Positions 1 to 4,711 of a stretch of DNA of 10,162 bases are shown here, piece after piece (the first letter of the stretch is position 1; each line of letters opens with the position of its first letter). Origin of the DNA: DASVXQ01 sp046727955 (GTDB lineage Bacteria; Actinomycetota; CALGFH01). The notes beneath the pieces are model-generated. The model had not been told where the DNA came from. It saw nothing but the letters and a program-made list of their open reading frames with translations, and ran no database searches. A program made the position numbers and the translations under genes. Location: positions 1 to 10,162 of the forward strand of contig JBKPDO010000426.1 of NCBI GenBank assembly GCA_046727955.1. Direction: 5' to 3'.

Positions 1-120
1 GCCTGGCTGGGACGGTTCCGCCGGCTCAGCAAGGACTACGAGTACCTCCCGGCGACCTCCGAGGCGGTGATCCACCTGGCCACTATCCAGCTCCTGGTAC
101 GCCGCCTCGCCACCAGCTGA
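1..120 (+). CDS. IS5/IS4-type DDE transposase, C-terminal fragment (5' part outside window)
   Basis: The first 39 codons to the TGA at 118-120 are open and read as the end of a DDE transposase. The stretch FRRLSKDYEYLP followed by ATSEAVIHLA and a basic LLVRRLA end is the usual C-terminus of IS5-family transposases (the region after the catalytic Glu, normally W-x-x-R-F-R-R-L-x-K-D-Y-E). The enzyme would cut and join the ends of its own IS. Only the tail is visible, so the DDE residues and the intactness of the gene cannot be judged. The stop lies directly next to the putative IS right end, as in compact IS elements. The family call comes from motif memory only; the exact subgroup is unknown. 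Confidence 0.82.
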   Translation, partial: AWLGRFRRLSKDYEYLPATSEAVIHLATIQLLVRRLATS

Positions 121-139
121 CCCTTCTCAGACACCCTCT
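1..139 (+). mobile_element. IS5-family-like insertion sequence, right end
   Basis: The element enters from the left edge. Its right boundary is inferred from where the disrupted dehydrogenase on the other strand stops making sense as protein (about 137-143) and from the short sequence cttctcagacaccctcta (123-140) right after the transposase stop, which has the look of a terminal inverted repeat. The left end lies outside the window, so neither the partner repeat nor the target-site duplication can be seen. The boundary is good to a few bases only. Confidence 0.65.
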
Positions 140-291
140 AAGGCGCCGCTGATCCGCGTGACGTCCCACGGGCCGATGCCCGCGCCCCGCACCCTGACAA
201 CCACCTGTCCCGCCGCGGGCGTTGGATCTGGCCATTCACTCAGCTCCACGCTGCCGATCCCGCCCAGTTCCCGCACAAGCGCTGCCCGCAT
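127..291 (-). pseudogene. MDR-family zinc-type alcohol dehydrogenase / quinone oxidoreductase, N-terminal fragment cut by the IS
   Basis: Reading leftward from an ATG at 291-289, 54 codons run to a TGA at 129-127. The first 50 residues or so are a clear GroES-like start of the medium-chain dehydrogenase/reductase family: MRAALVRELGG, then a PDPTPAAGQVVVRVRGAGIG stretch and PWDVTRISG. The last four codons (LEGV, stop) come from the IS end. A GAGGAG ribosome site lies about 8 nt before the ATG, so this was a genuine gene start. Intact relatives are about 310-340 residues and bind NAD(P)H in a Rossmann domain, which is missing here. The rest of the gene may lie beyond the IS to the left. The 54-residue product would not be a working enzyme. 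Confidence 0.8.
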
Positions 292-692
292 GTCTATGTC
301 TCCTCAACTCGTTGCTTGCTCCTGCCGCCCGCGGATAGCTCTACGGGCCCGCCAGCTGGCCTGAGTTTCCTGGCCAACCGGTGGCCTGCGAGCAAAGCTG
401 CTGGTCGACAGCCAGGCGGAGCTGCGGCCACGACACCTCCGGGCAGCGATGCTTGCCGCACTTCAGGTAATACCCCGCTCGCCTGGTCACACCAACTTTG
501 AGGGAGTGAGCATGCTGCAACCCGACACCACAGGTGCCGGTGGGGAAGGCGCGCTTCCTGGTGTCGGGGGCGCGGGGTAGGCTTTGGCCTTGGTGCGGCG
601 CCTCGGGACGGCGGCGCCTCGGGACGAGGGCCCGGGTGACGCACTAGGAAGGGATAGTGCACGCTGTTCCGCAGTGCTCCAAGAGGGGGCCC
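292..692. other. Gene-free 401-bp spacer
   Basis: I see no convincing gene here. The left part should hold the promoter of the broken dehydrogenase, reading left. The rest contains a 22-codon ORF at 512-580 with a GGGAG site before it but no recognisable product, a 9-bp inverted repeat (cccgacacc at 521-529 with ggtgtcggg at 560-568), and a 16-bp tandem duplication at 595-626. Reading frames through 316-501 on either strand give compositionally odd proteins matching no family I know. It may be decayed accessory DNA between the IS and the VOC gene. Confidence 0.6.
595..626. repeat. Two tandem copies of a 16-bp unit
   Basis: The unit gcggcgcctcgggacg occurs at 595-610 and, unchanged, at 611-626, directly before the region that should hold the VOC gene promoter. 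Two perfect head-to-tail copies suggest a recent duplication. A regulatory role is possible but nothing beyond position supports it. Confidence 0.8.
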
Positions 693-1157
693 ATGGTGAC
701 CGTGAAGCCGATTCCTGACGAGTATCCGCAGGTCATACCCTATCTGTGCGTTGATGGCGCCAGTGCCGCGATCGAGTTCTACAGCGACGTGCTCGGGGCG
801 ACCGAGCGCATGCGCATGCCGGCGCCCGGTGGGAAGATCGGCCATGCCGAGCTCGAGCTGGGCGATTCGATGATCATGCTGTCGGACGAGTTTCCGGAGA
901 TGGGCCAGCGCAGCCCGAAGACCATCGGCGGCACGCCCGTGACGATAAGCGTGTACGTCGAGGACGTCGACAGCGTCTTCGACAAGGCCGTGAAGGCGGG
1001 TGCCAACGCGCTTCGTCCGGTCGAGAACCAGTTCTACGGCGACCGGACAGGTCAGTTCGAGGACCCCTTCGGGCATCGGTGGAGTGTCGCCACCCGCGTC
1101 GAGGACGTGCCGCCGGACGAGATGGCGAAGCGTGCGGCCGAGGCCATGCGGGGCTGA
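693..1157 (+). CDS. VOC-fold (glyoxalase/bleomycin resistance, PhnB-like) protein
   Basis: The product of 154 residues is a two-module vicinal-oxygen-chelate protein of the PhnB-like type. Visible hallmarks are the IPYLCVDGASAAIEFY opening (about residues 15-30), KIGHAELELGDS with His51 and Glu53 as likely metal-site residues, the second-module beta strand TISVYVEDVD (about 84-93), and the ending YGDRTGQFEDPFGHRW (115-130) followed by EDVPPDEM. Members of the superfamily do very different things (glyoxalase, dioxygenase, fosfomycin or bleomycin resistance, demethylmenaquinone-type reactions), and the substrate here cannot be told. I chose the ATG at 693 because an AAGAGGGGG ribosome site lies just before it; the frame is open further upstream to 657. 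It stands alone, with an IS on one side and a small ORF on the other. Confidence 0.9.
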   Translation: MVTVKPIPDEYPQVIPYLCVDGASAAIEFYSDVLGATERMRMPAPGGKIGHAELELGDSMIMLSDEFPEMGQRSPKTIGGTPVTISVYVEDVDSVFDKAVKAGANALRPVENQFYGDRTGQFEDPFGHRWSVATRVEDVPPDEMAKRAAEAMRG

Positions 1158-1168
1158 GGCGGCTCAGC
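1153..1168 (+). terminator. Small hairpin at the end of the VOC gene (weak terminator candidate)
   Basis: GCTGAG at 1153-1158 and CTCAGC at 1163-1168 pair perfectly around a 4-nt GCGG loop, overlapping the VOC stop codon. There is no T-run, so it is at best an L-shaped actinobacterial-type terminator. Confidence 0.3.
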
Positions 1169-1207
1169 GCCGCGGCCTGCGACGGGAGATCTGCTGATCG
1201 TTCCCGC

Positions 1208-1237
1208 TTGACAGTTTGCGTCTATGTGCGTGACCCT
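1208..1237 (+). promoter_or_regulatory. Candidate promoter of the 48-aa ORF (leaderless)
   Basis: A perfect -35 hexamer TTGACA (1208-1213) is followed after 18 bp by GACCCT (1232-1237), which keeps only the A at position 2 and T at position 6 of the actinobacterial TANNNT -10. The -10 is poor, so this is a tentative call. It is supported by the lack of a ribosome site before ATG 1245, where the transcript would begin. Confidence 0.35.
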
Positions 1238-1244
1238 CGGGCCC

Positions 1245-1391
1245 ATGAGCGACCGCAGGCGCTTGGAGGTCCCCCCTCCCCCGACTCCCGAGGAGCTCGC
1301 CGAGTGGCGTGCGCTCATCGAGCGTCTCGAGGATGGCGACGAGTCGGGCTTGGTTCCGTGGGAGGAGATCGCCGCTGAGCTTGGCCTGTAA
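1245..1391 (+). CDS. 48-aa small protein, antitoxin-tail-like
   Basis: This 48-codon ORF ends in TAA at 1389-1391. The protein opens basic (MSDRRRLEV), has a PPPPTPEELAEW segment, an amphipathic acidic helix (WRALIERLEDGDES) and ends VPWEEIAAELGL. The composition is that of a real soluble protein rather than a GC-driven chance frame. The ending resembles the C-terminal tails of small type II antitoxins of the Phd/RelB kind, but no toxin gene follows. I do not recognise a specific family. The start is uncertain: in-frame ATG 1224 and GTG 1230 also exist, and none has a Shine-Dalgarno site. A TTGACA at 1208-1213 with GACCCT at 1232-1237 would put transcription at about 1244-1245, which would make ATG 1245 a leaderless start. 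Confidence 0.6.
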   Translation: MSDRRRLEVPPPPTPEELAEWRALIERLEDGDESGLVPWEEIAAELGL

Positions 1392-1516
1392 GGGTCGTCG
1401 CTCGAGCGGCGGTAGGAGACCAGCTCGGACCGGGCCGCGGCGGAGCCGCACGGTTCCTCCTTCGGCATGACGAGGATCAGCCGTTCTCCCACAGCGGTGG
1501 GACCAGGCGAGGGGGC

Positions 1517-1525
1517 TGTGGACAA
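1517..1525 (-). promoter_or_regulatory. DnaA-box-like 9-mer
   Basis: TGTGGACAA on the + strand is the complement of TTGTCCACA, the preferred DnaA box of high-GC actinobacteria. It lies in the 203-bp gap before the cyclophilin gene. A single 9-mer could be chance, but two further clusters lie within 1.7 kb. The rest of 1392-1594 shows no gene. Confidence 0.45.
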
Positions 1526-1594
1526 CGGGTCGAGAGTGGCGCACGGGTTCGGTAGGGTGGGTCGATTCTGATCCCGATGGCAAGGAGCCCACAC

Positions 1595-2119
1595 ATGCCC
1601 GACACCTACGCGACGCTGGTGACTTCCCGGGGGAAGATCCGCGTCCAGCTCTTCGAGGACTCCGCTCCCAAGACGGTGGCAAACTTCGTCGGCCTGGCCA
1701 CCGGCTCGAGGACGTGGAAGGAGCCGCGCACCGGCAGCGAGCAGCACCGCCCGCTCTACGAGGGCACCGTCTTCCACCGGGTGATCCCGGAGTTCATGAT
1801 CCAGGGCGGCGACCCGCTCGGGACCGGTTCAGGCGGGCCTGGCTACCAGTTCGAGGACGAGCTCGGCGGGCCGCACCGCTTCGACCGCCCGGGTCGTCTG
1901 GCGATGGCCAACGCCGGGCCGAACACCAACGGCTCGCAGTTCTTCATCACGCAGGTGCCCACGCCGTGGCTGGACGGCAAGCACACCGTCTTCGGCCAGG
2001 TGATCTCCGGTATGGAGGTGGTGGACGCGATCGCCATGAGCGAGCGGGACGGGCGCGACCACCCGGTCGAGGAGCAGCGCTTGGAGCGTGTCCTGATCGA
2101 GCCGCAACCTGGGGAGTGA
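1595..2119 (+). CDS. ppiA: Cyclophilin-type peptidyl-prolyl cis-trans isomerase
   Basis: The 174-residue protein is a complete single-domain cyclophilin, which speeds cis-trans isomerisation of X-Pro bonds. The active-site line FHRVIPEFMIQGGDP spans residues 60-74, with catalytic Arg62, Phe67 and Gln70. NTNGSQFFIT and WLDGKHTVFGQV, the two other signature blocks, follow in order. No signal peptide is present, so it acts in the cytoplasm like Mycobacterium PpiA. The insertion KEPRTGSEQHRPLY before the active site is the divergent-loop type common in actinobacteria. I chose ATG 1595 over ATG 1577 because AAGGAG (1582-1587) sits 7 nt before 1595. In Mycobacterium ppiA also lies beside crgA near oriC, which supports orthology. 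Confidence 0.95.
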   Translation: MPDTYATLVTSRGKIRVQLFEDSAPKTVANFVGLATGSRTWKEPRTGSEQHRPLYEGTVFHRVIPEFMIQGGDPLGTGSGGPGYQFEDELGGPHRFDRPGRLAMANAGPNTNGSQFFITQVPTPWLDGKHTVFGQVISGMEVVDAIAMSERDGRDHPVEEQRLERVLIEPQPGE

Positions 2120-2211
2120 GGCATCGCGCCGGGTGTCCGGTTGACGACGGCGCGGTGGGGTGCGAACTTCGCGGGTGAGCAGGGCCGTGACGAGCAGAGG
2201 GGCGTGGCACT

Positions 2212-2547
2212 GTGATGCGGAGCTGGAGGGCGTGGCTGGCTCTGGCCATGCTGGTCGCGGTCGTCGCGCTGTGGATCGTTGGCAAGGGCGACGTGGTGGT
2301 GGCGGTGGTGCTCGGCGCGCTCGTGCTCCTCACCGGCAGGACGATGTTCCGGTCCTACTCGATCACCAAGGGCCCGACCGGTCCGGCGATGGACATCGAG
2401 GAGCGCGGCAAGCTGCTGGTCTACGCCTGTGAGACCTGCGGCGAGCAGCTGGTCCTGCTGCGGAGGGGCACCGACGCCCCGCCGCGCCACTGCTCCGAGA
2501 AGATGGTCCTGCGGCACGTCGACGTGCCGGACAGGGAGCTGAACTGA
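2212..2547 (+). CDS. Two-TM membrane protein with a desulforedoxin-like Cys motif
   Basis: The 111-residue product starts with two hydrophobic helices (about 7-23 and 27-41) separated by GKGD, then a soluble C-terminal part of about 60 residues. That part contains YACETCGEQLVLL (Cys73, Cys76) and PPRHCSEKMVL (His93, Cys94). The spacing and the C-S-E-K-M end recall the iron knuckles of desulforedoxin (C-x2-C ... C-C-G-x-x-M) with His93 in place of one Cys, so a Zn or Fe site is likely. I know no named family for the whole protein. Start is GTG 2212 or ATG 2215, with GAGGGG at 2197-2202. It follows ppiA in the same direction after 92 bp and converges on fmdB, another Cys-knuckle protein. Confidence 0.75.
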   Translation: MMRSWRAWLALAMLVAVVALWIVGKGDVVVAVVLGALVLLTGRTMFRSYSITKGPTGPAMDIEERGKLLVYACETCGEQLVLLRRGTDAPPRHCSEKMVLRHVDVPDRELN

Positions 2548-2548
2548 A

Positions 2549-2565
2549 CCTGCTGTCGAGGCAGG
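2549..2565. terminator. Hairpin between convergent genes (weak)
   Basis: CCTGC (2549-2553) and GCAGG (2561-2565) can pair around a 7-nt loop in the 20-bp gap between the two convergent stop codons. The stem is short and lacks a T-run; its position is the main argument for a shared terminator. Confidence 0.3.
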
Positions 2566-2567
2566 CG

Positions 2568-2816
2568 TCAGCGCTCGTCGGCGATCCGCTCGGCGCGCTC
2601 CCGCAGGGCGCGGTAGTCCTGGCGGCGCCGGTCCTCCGGCAGCAGCTTGTCGGTGGAATTGAAGCCCCAGCCCTCGTAGCGGATGGCGACGCGGGAGTAG
2701 CGCCGGCGCAGCTCGCCGCCGCAGGCCTGGCAGGGGCCGGGCGCACCGGCGCCGAGCGACTGGAGGTGCTCCTCGGTCTTTCCACAGGAGCGGCAGGTGT
2801 ATTCGTACAGGGGCAT
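2568..2816 (-). CDS. FmdB-family zinc ribbon protein
   Basis: The 82-residue protein is a FmdB-type putative regulator. MPLYEYTCRSCGKTEEHLQS is the family signature, with a zinc ribbon made by Cys8, Cys11, Cys29 and Cys32, followed by a basic region and a charged, probably helical C-terminus (about 58-82). The family was named from a formamidase operon and its role is generally unknown; DNA or RNA binding or a redox/chaperone role have been guessed. ATG 2816 is chosen because the conserved MPxYEY start is here and AGGA lies about 9 nt upstream; the frame is open a further 26 codons but that stretch is not family-like. It sits 114 bp downstream of crgA on the same strand and could share its transcript. 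Confidence 0.92.
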   Translation of the reverse strand: MPLYEYTCRSCGKTEEHLQSLGAGAPGPCQACGGELRRRYSRVAIRYEGWGFNSTDKLLPEDRRRQDYRALRERAERIADER

Positions 2817-2857
2817 CGCGCTGGTCCTGATGGGTGGGGCGGGTCGTTGCCCACCGG

Positions 2858-2886
2858 TTGTCCCCAGACTTATCCACAACTGGGGA
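2858..2886 (+). promoter_or_regulatory. DnaA-box-like cluster in the crgA-fmdB gap
   Basis: TTATCCACA at 2870-2878 is an exact consensus DnaA box. TTGTCCCCA at 2858-2866 differs from TTGTCCACA at one base. TCATCCCCA is found on the minus strand just after it (about 2881-2889). The same spot forms an inverted repeat, TCCCCAG (2861-2867) with CTGGGGA (2880-2886), centred on the exact box. It could serve DnaA binding, act as an operator before fmdB, or be a weak hairpin; there is no T-run. Confidence 0.5.
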
Positions 2887-2930
2887 TGAATCACAGAGAT
2901 GTAGTTTGGCAGCTCAGCGAGGATCCCCGC

Positions 2931-3170
2931 TCAGGTCCAGCGAGTTGCCAACAGGAGGCCGAAAATGAGGGGCGCGAACCCGATTGCCAGGTTGAAGTTG
3001 TTCAGGCGGTCGAGCATCGGCGGCAGGACCTGCATGTAGAACAACAGGATGTAGGCGAGTCCGACGACGAGGCTGATCACGATGGTGGGGCCCACCCACG
3101 GCGCAGACGGCTTCGGCCTGGGACGAGGCGGCGCAATGTACCGGCGACGCTTGGAGCGAGACTTGGGCAT
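2931..3170 (-). CDS. crgA: Cell division protein CrgA
   Basis: The 79-residue membrane protein is a typical CrgA (family length about 80-95). A basic cytoplasmic start (MPKSRSKRRR) and a Pro-rich linker lead to two membrane helices at about 27-46 and 59-76, joined by a short loop with LPPMLDRLNNFN. The conserved NFNLAIGF block opens the second helix and the protein ends at ATRWT. In Mycobacterium CrgA helps assemble the divisome by binding FtsZ, FtsI, FtsQ and PknA/PknB-linked partners; in Streptomyces it coordinates sporulation septation. An AAAGGA site lies about 10 nt before the ATG. Its position near ppiA, trpG and pknB is the conserved actinobacterial one. Confidence 0.95.
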   Translation of the reverse strand: MPKSRSKRRRYIAPPRPRPKPSAPWVGPTIVISLVVGLAYILLFYMQVLPPMLDRLNNFNLAIGFAPLIFGLLLATRWT

Positions 3171-3181
3171 GACGGCTGGTC

Positions 3182-3222
3182 CTTTCCACAGGAACATCCA
3201 CAGGCAGGAGTCTGTCCACAGG
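3182..3222 (+). promoter_or_regulatory. Three spaced TCCACAGG repeats (DnaA-box-like) in the crgA/tlpA divergent gap
   Basis: TCCACAGG occurs at 3185-3192, 3197-3204 and 3215-3222, all in the same direction, 12 and 18 bp apart. Extended leftward these give CTTTCCACA, ACATCCACA and CTGTCCACA, which differ from a DnaA consensus (TTATCCACA or TTGTCCACA) at 2, 2 and 1 bases. They lie in the 85-bp region that must hold the crgA promoter and probably that of the thioredoxin gene, so they may be an operator bound by DnaA or by another protein. Confidence 0.5.
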
Positions 3223-3255
3223 CCAGGACCGTGGAGTGGACGTGATCTCCCAGTG

Positions 3256-3909
3256 ATGATCTCCGATCGTAACGTGGCCGGGCTTCTCCGGGCGATGGGC
3301 CTCCGGTGCCGTGGGCTGGGCCTCCACCGTCCAGCGCTCAGCTTCGGGCGCTCCGTCCCGCGCCTGCGGCGGCGGCTGGGGATTGGCGCCGCGTTGCTGA
3401 CGGTCGCCATTTTGCTGGCGGGCTGCAGCGGCGGCAATGGAGGGCACGCGTCGCCGGCCGGCGGTTCGGGTAAGGACGCGGCAAAGCTCGGGTCGTCGCC
3501 TTTGGTGGAGCGCAGCCAGGCGCAGTTCGAGAGTGACCTGGCCGCGCTGAAGGGCCGCGTGGTGGTGGTCAACTTCTGGGCGAGCTGGTGTGGGCCCTGC
3601 AAAGCCGAGATGCCCGCCCTGCAGCAGGCGAGCAAGCAGTATGCGGGAAAGCCGGTCACTTTTGTCGGCGTAGACTCCTCGGATGTGCGTAACAGCGCAC
3701 GCAAGCTGCTCGCCGACTTGAACGTTACCTATCCAACGGTGTACGACAAGACGGGCCTGAACGGCGGGATCGCCACCTCCTGGTCGGTGGCCTCCCTCCC
3801 CCAGACATGGTTCGTTGCCAGAGACGGCTCCCGTTCCGGCCGTATCCCCCGTCCCCTGAGCGTGGCCGACCTCCGCAGCCGGATCGACCAGCTCCTGACC
3901 GCAGCCTGA
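3256..3909 (+). CDS. TlpA/ResA-like thioredoxin-fold lipoprotein
   Basis: The 217-residue product carries a lipoprotein signal: a basic RLRRRLG run, a hydrophobic core and the lipobox LLAGC with Cys57 as the lipidated residue. A Gly/Ser-rich linker (about 58-78) leads to a thioredoxin fold with VVVVNFWASWCGPC at 102-115 (redox pair Cys112/Cys115), FVGVDSSD, and the cis-Pro loop SLPQTWF. It should be anchored to the outer face of the membrane and exchange thiols there; CGPC in the TlpA/ResA/CcmG group usually marks reductants for cytochrome c maturation or similar. The start is unsure: ATG 3256 and ATG 3295 both lack a clear ribosome site and both give a long n-region. The sortase starts 4 bp after its stop, so a shared transcript is likely. 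Confidence 0.9.
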   Translation: MISDRNVAGLLRAMGLRCRGLGLHRPALSFGRSVPRLRRRLGIGAALLTVAILLAGCSGGNGGHASPAGGSGKDAAKLGSSPLVERSQAQFESDLAALKGRVVVVNFWASWCGPCKAEMPALQQASKQYAGKPVTFVGVDSSDVRNSARKLLADLNVTYPTVYDKTGLNGGIATSWSVASLPQTWFVARDGSRSGRIPRPLSVADLRSRIDQLLTAA

Positions 3910-3913
3910 ATAT

Positions 3914-4711
3914 ATGAGCACTCGCACCGCACCACGAACTCATCCAAATTACCCTGAATCAGGGCCAGATCCGTTTGCGCCGCGAAGCGCCTTTGTCACT
4001 CAGCAGACTCAACCACGTACGATGACGCGACCTGCGTCGGCTCGTGGCGGGTCGAAGGCAAAGATGCGGAAGGTCTTGCGCGGGGCGGGCTGGACGTTCA
4101 TCGGGCTGGGCTGCTTCGTCCTCTACTTCCTCGTCTATCAGCTCTGGGGCACCAACCTCTCCACCAACCGCGAGCAGAGCAACCTGCGCCAGAGCCTGGA
4201 GCGCGAGTGGGCGGCGCCGGCTCCACCCCCGCAGAAGGGGGCGAAGCTGCCCGTGCCCGAACCGCCGGCGCTCGGCAAGGCGCTCGGGGTGATCGAGATC
4301 CCGAAGATCAAGCTCGAAAGGGTCGTCGTCGAGGGCGCGAACCCCGAGCAGCTCGCCAAGGGGCCGGGCCACGTGCCGTCCACGACCATGCCCGGGCAGC
4401 CCGGGACCTTCGCGATCTCAGGTCATCGCACGACCCATGGTGCGCCGTTCTACCGACTCAACGAGCTCTCCAAGGGCGATACCATAACGATTGTGACTCG
4501 TTATGCGATCTATACCTACGAAGTTTCCCACCTTCAGGTGGTAGCGCCGACCGCCGTCGAGGTGCTGGACAACGTCCGTGGGCCGGGTGGCAAGCTGAAA
4601 CCCCAGATCGTCCTGACCACCTGCAACCCGCGGTTCTCCGCCGCCCAGCGGCTGATCGTCTACGGCGATCTCAGCTTCAGCGCCCCCAACACGAGCGGGC
4701 TGGCGGCGTGA
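3914..4711 (+). CDS. srtE: Class E sortase
   Basis: The 265-residue transpeptidase has a Pro/Thr-rich cytoplasmic N-terminus, one membrane helix (about 59-78) and a C-terminal sortase domain (about 123-253). The catalytic triad is visible: His171 in ISGHRTTHGAPF, Cys237 in VLTTCNPRF and Arg246 in AAQRLIVYG. The opening GVIEIPKIKLERVVVEG and the TTCNPR form are those of class E sortases, which cut LAxTG signals and join proteins to peptidoglycan. ATG 3914 has no good ribosome site; ATG 4064 (MRKVLRG, preceded by AAGG) is a real alternative, and DNA from about 3905 to 4060 is visibly poorer in G+C than its surroundings. Streptomyces has class E sortase genes in the same pabA-pknB neighbourhood. 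No LAxTG substrate is encoded in the window. Confidence 0.93.
   Translation: MSTRTAPRTHPNYPESGPDPFAPRSAFVTQQTQPRTMTRPASARGGSKAKMRKVLRGAGWTFIGLGCFVLYFLVYQLWGTNLSTNREQSNLRQSLEREWAAPAPPPQKGAKLPVPEPPALGKALGVIEIPKIKLERVVVEGANPEQLAKGPGHVPSTTMPGQPGTFAISGHRTTHGAPFYRLNELSKGDTITIVTRYAIYTYEVSHLQVVAPTAVEVLDNVRGPGGKLKPQIVLTTCNPRFSAAQRLIVYGDLSFSAPNTSGLAA

Noticed and set aside
512..580. 22-codon ORF with a GGGAG site in the left spacer
   Set aside because: Gly-rich composition, no recognisable features, and it spans an inverted repeat; too short to support as a gene.
1400..1594. tRNA, riboswitch or small RNA in the ppiA leader
   Set aside because: No cloverleaf, no T-loop GGTTCGAAtCC-like sequence and no known riboswitch core; only a short GCGGC-gga-GCCGC stem near 1437-1450 and the DnaA-like 9-mer.
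294..1777. Long minus-strand open frames (294-1076, 1052-1777, 1164-1682) opposite the VOC gene and its flanks
   Set aside because: They lie antisense to the VOC gene and/or the start of the cyclophilin gene, give Arg/Ala/Pro-rich sequence with no family motif, and are expected by chance in high-GC DNA.
1843..2877. 344-codon minus-strand frame covering ppiA, the two-TM gene and fmdB
   Set aside because: It is antisense to well supported genes on + and overlaps fmdB in another frame; Arg/Pro/His-rich, no domain.
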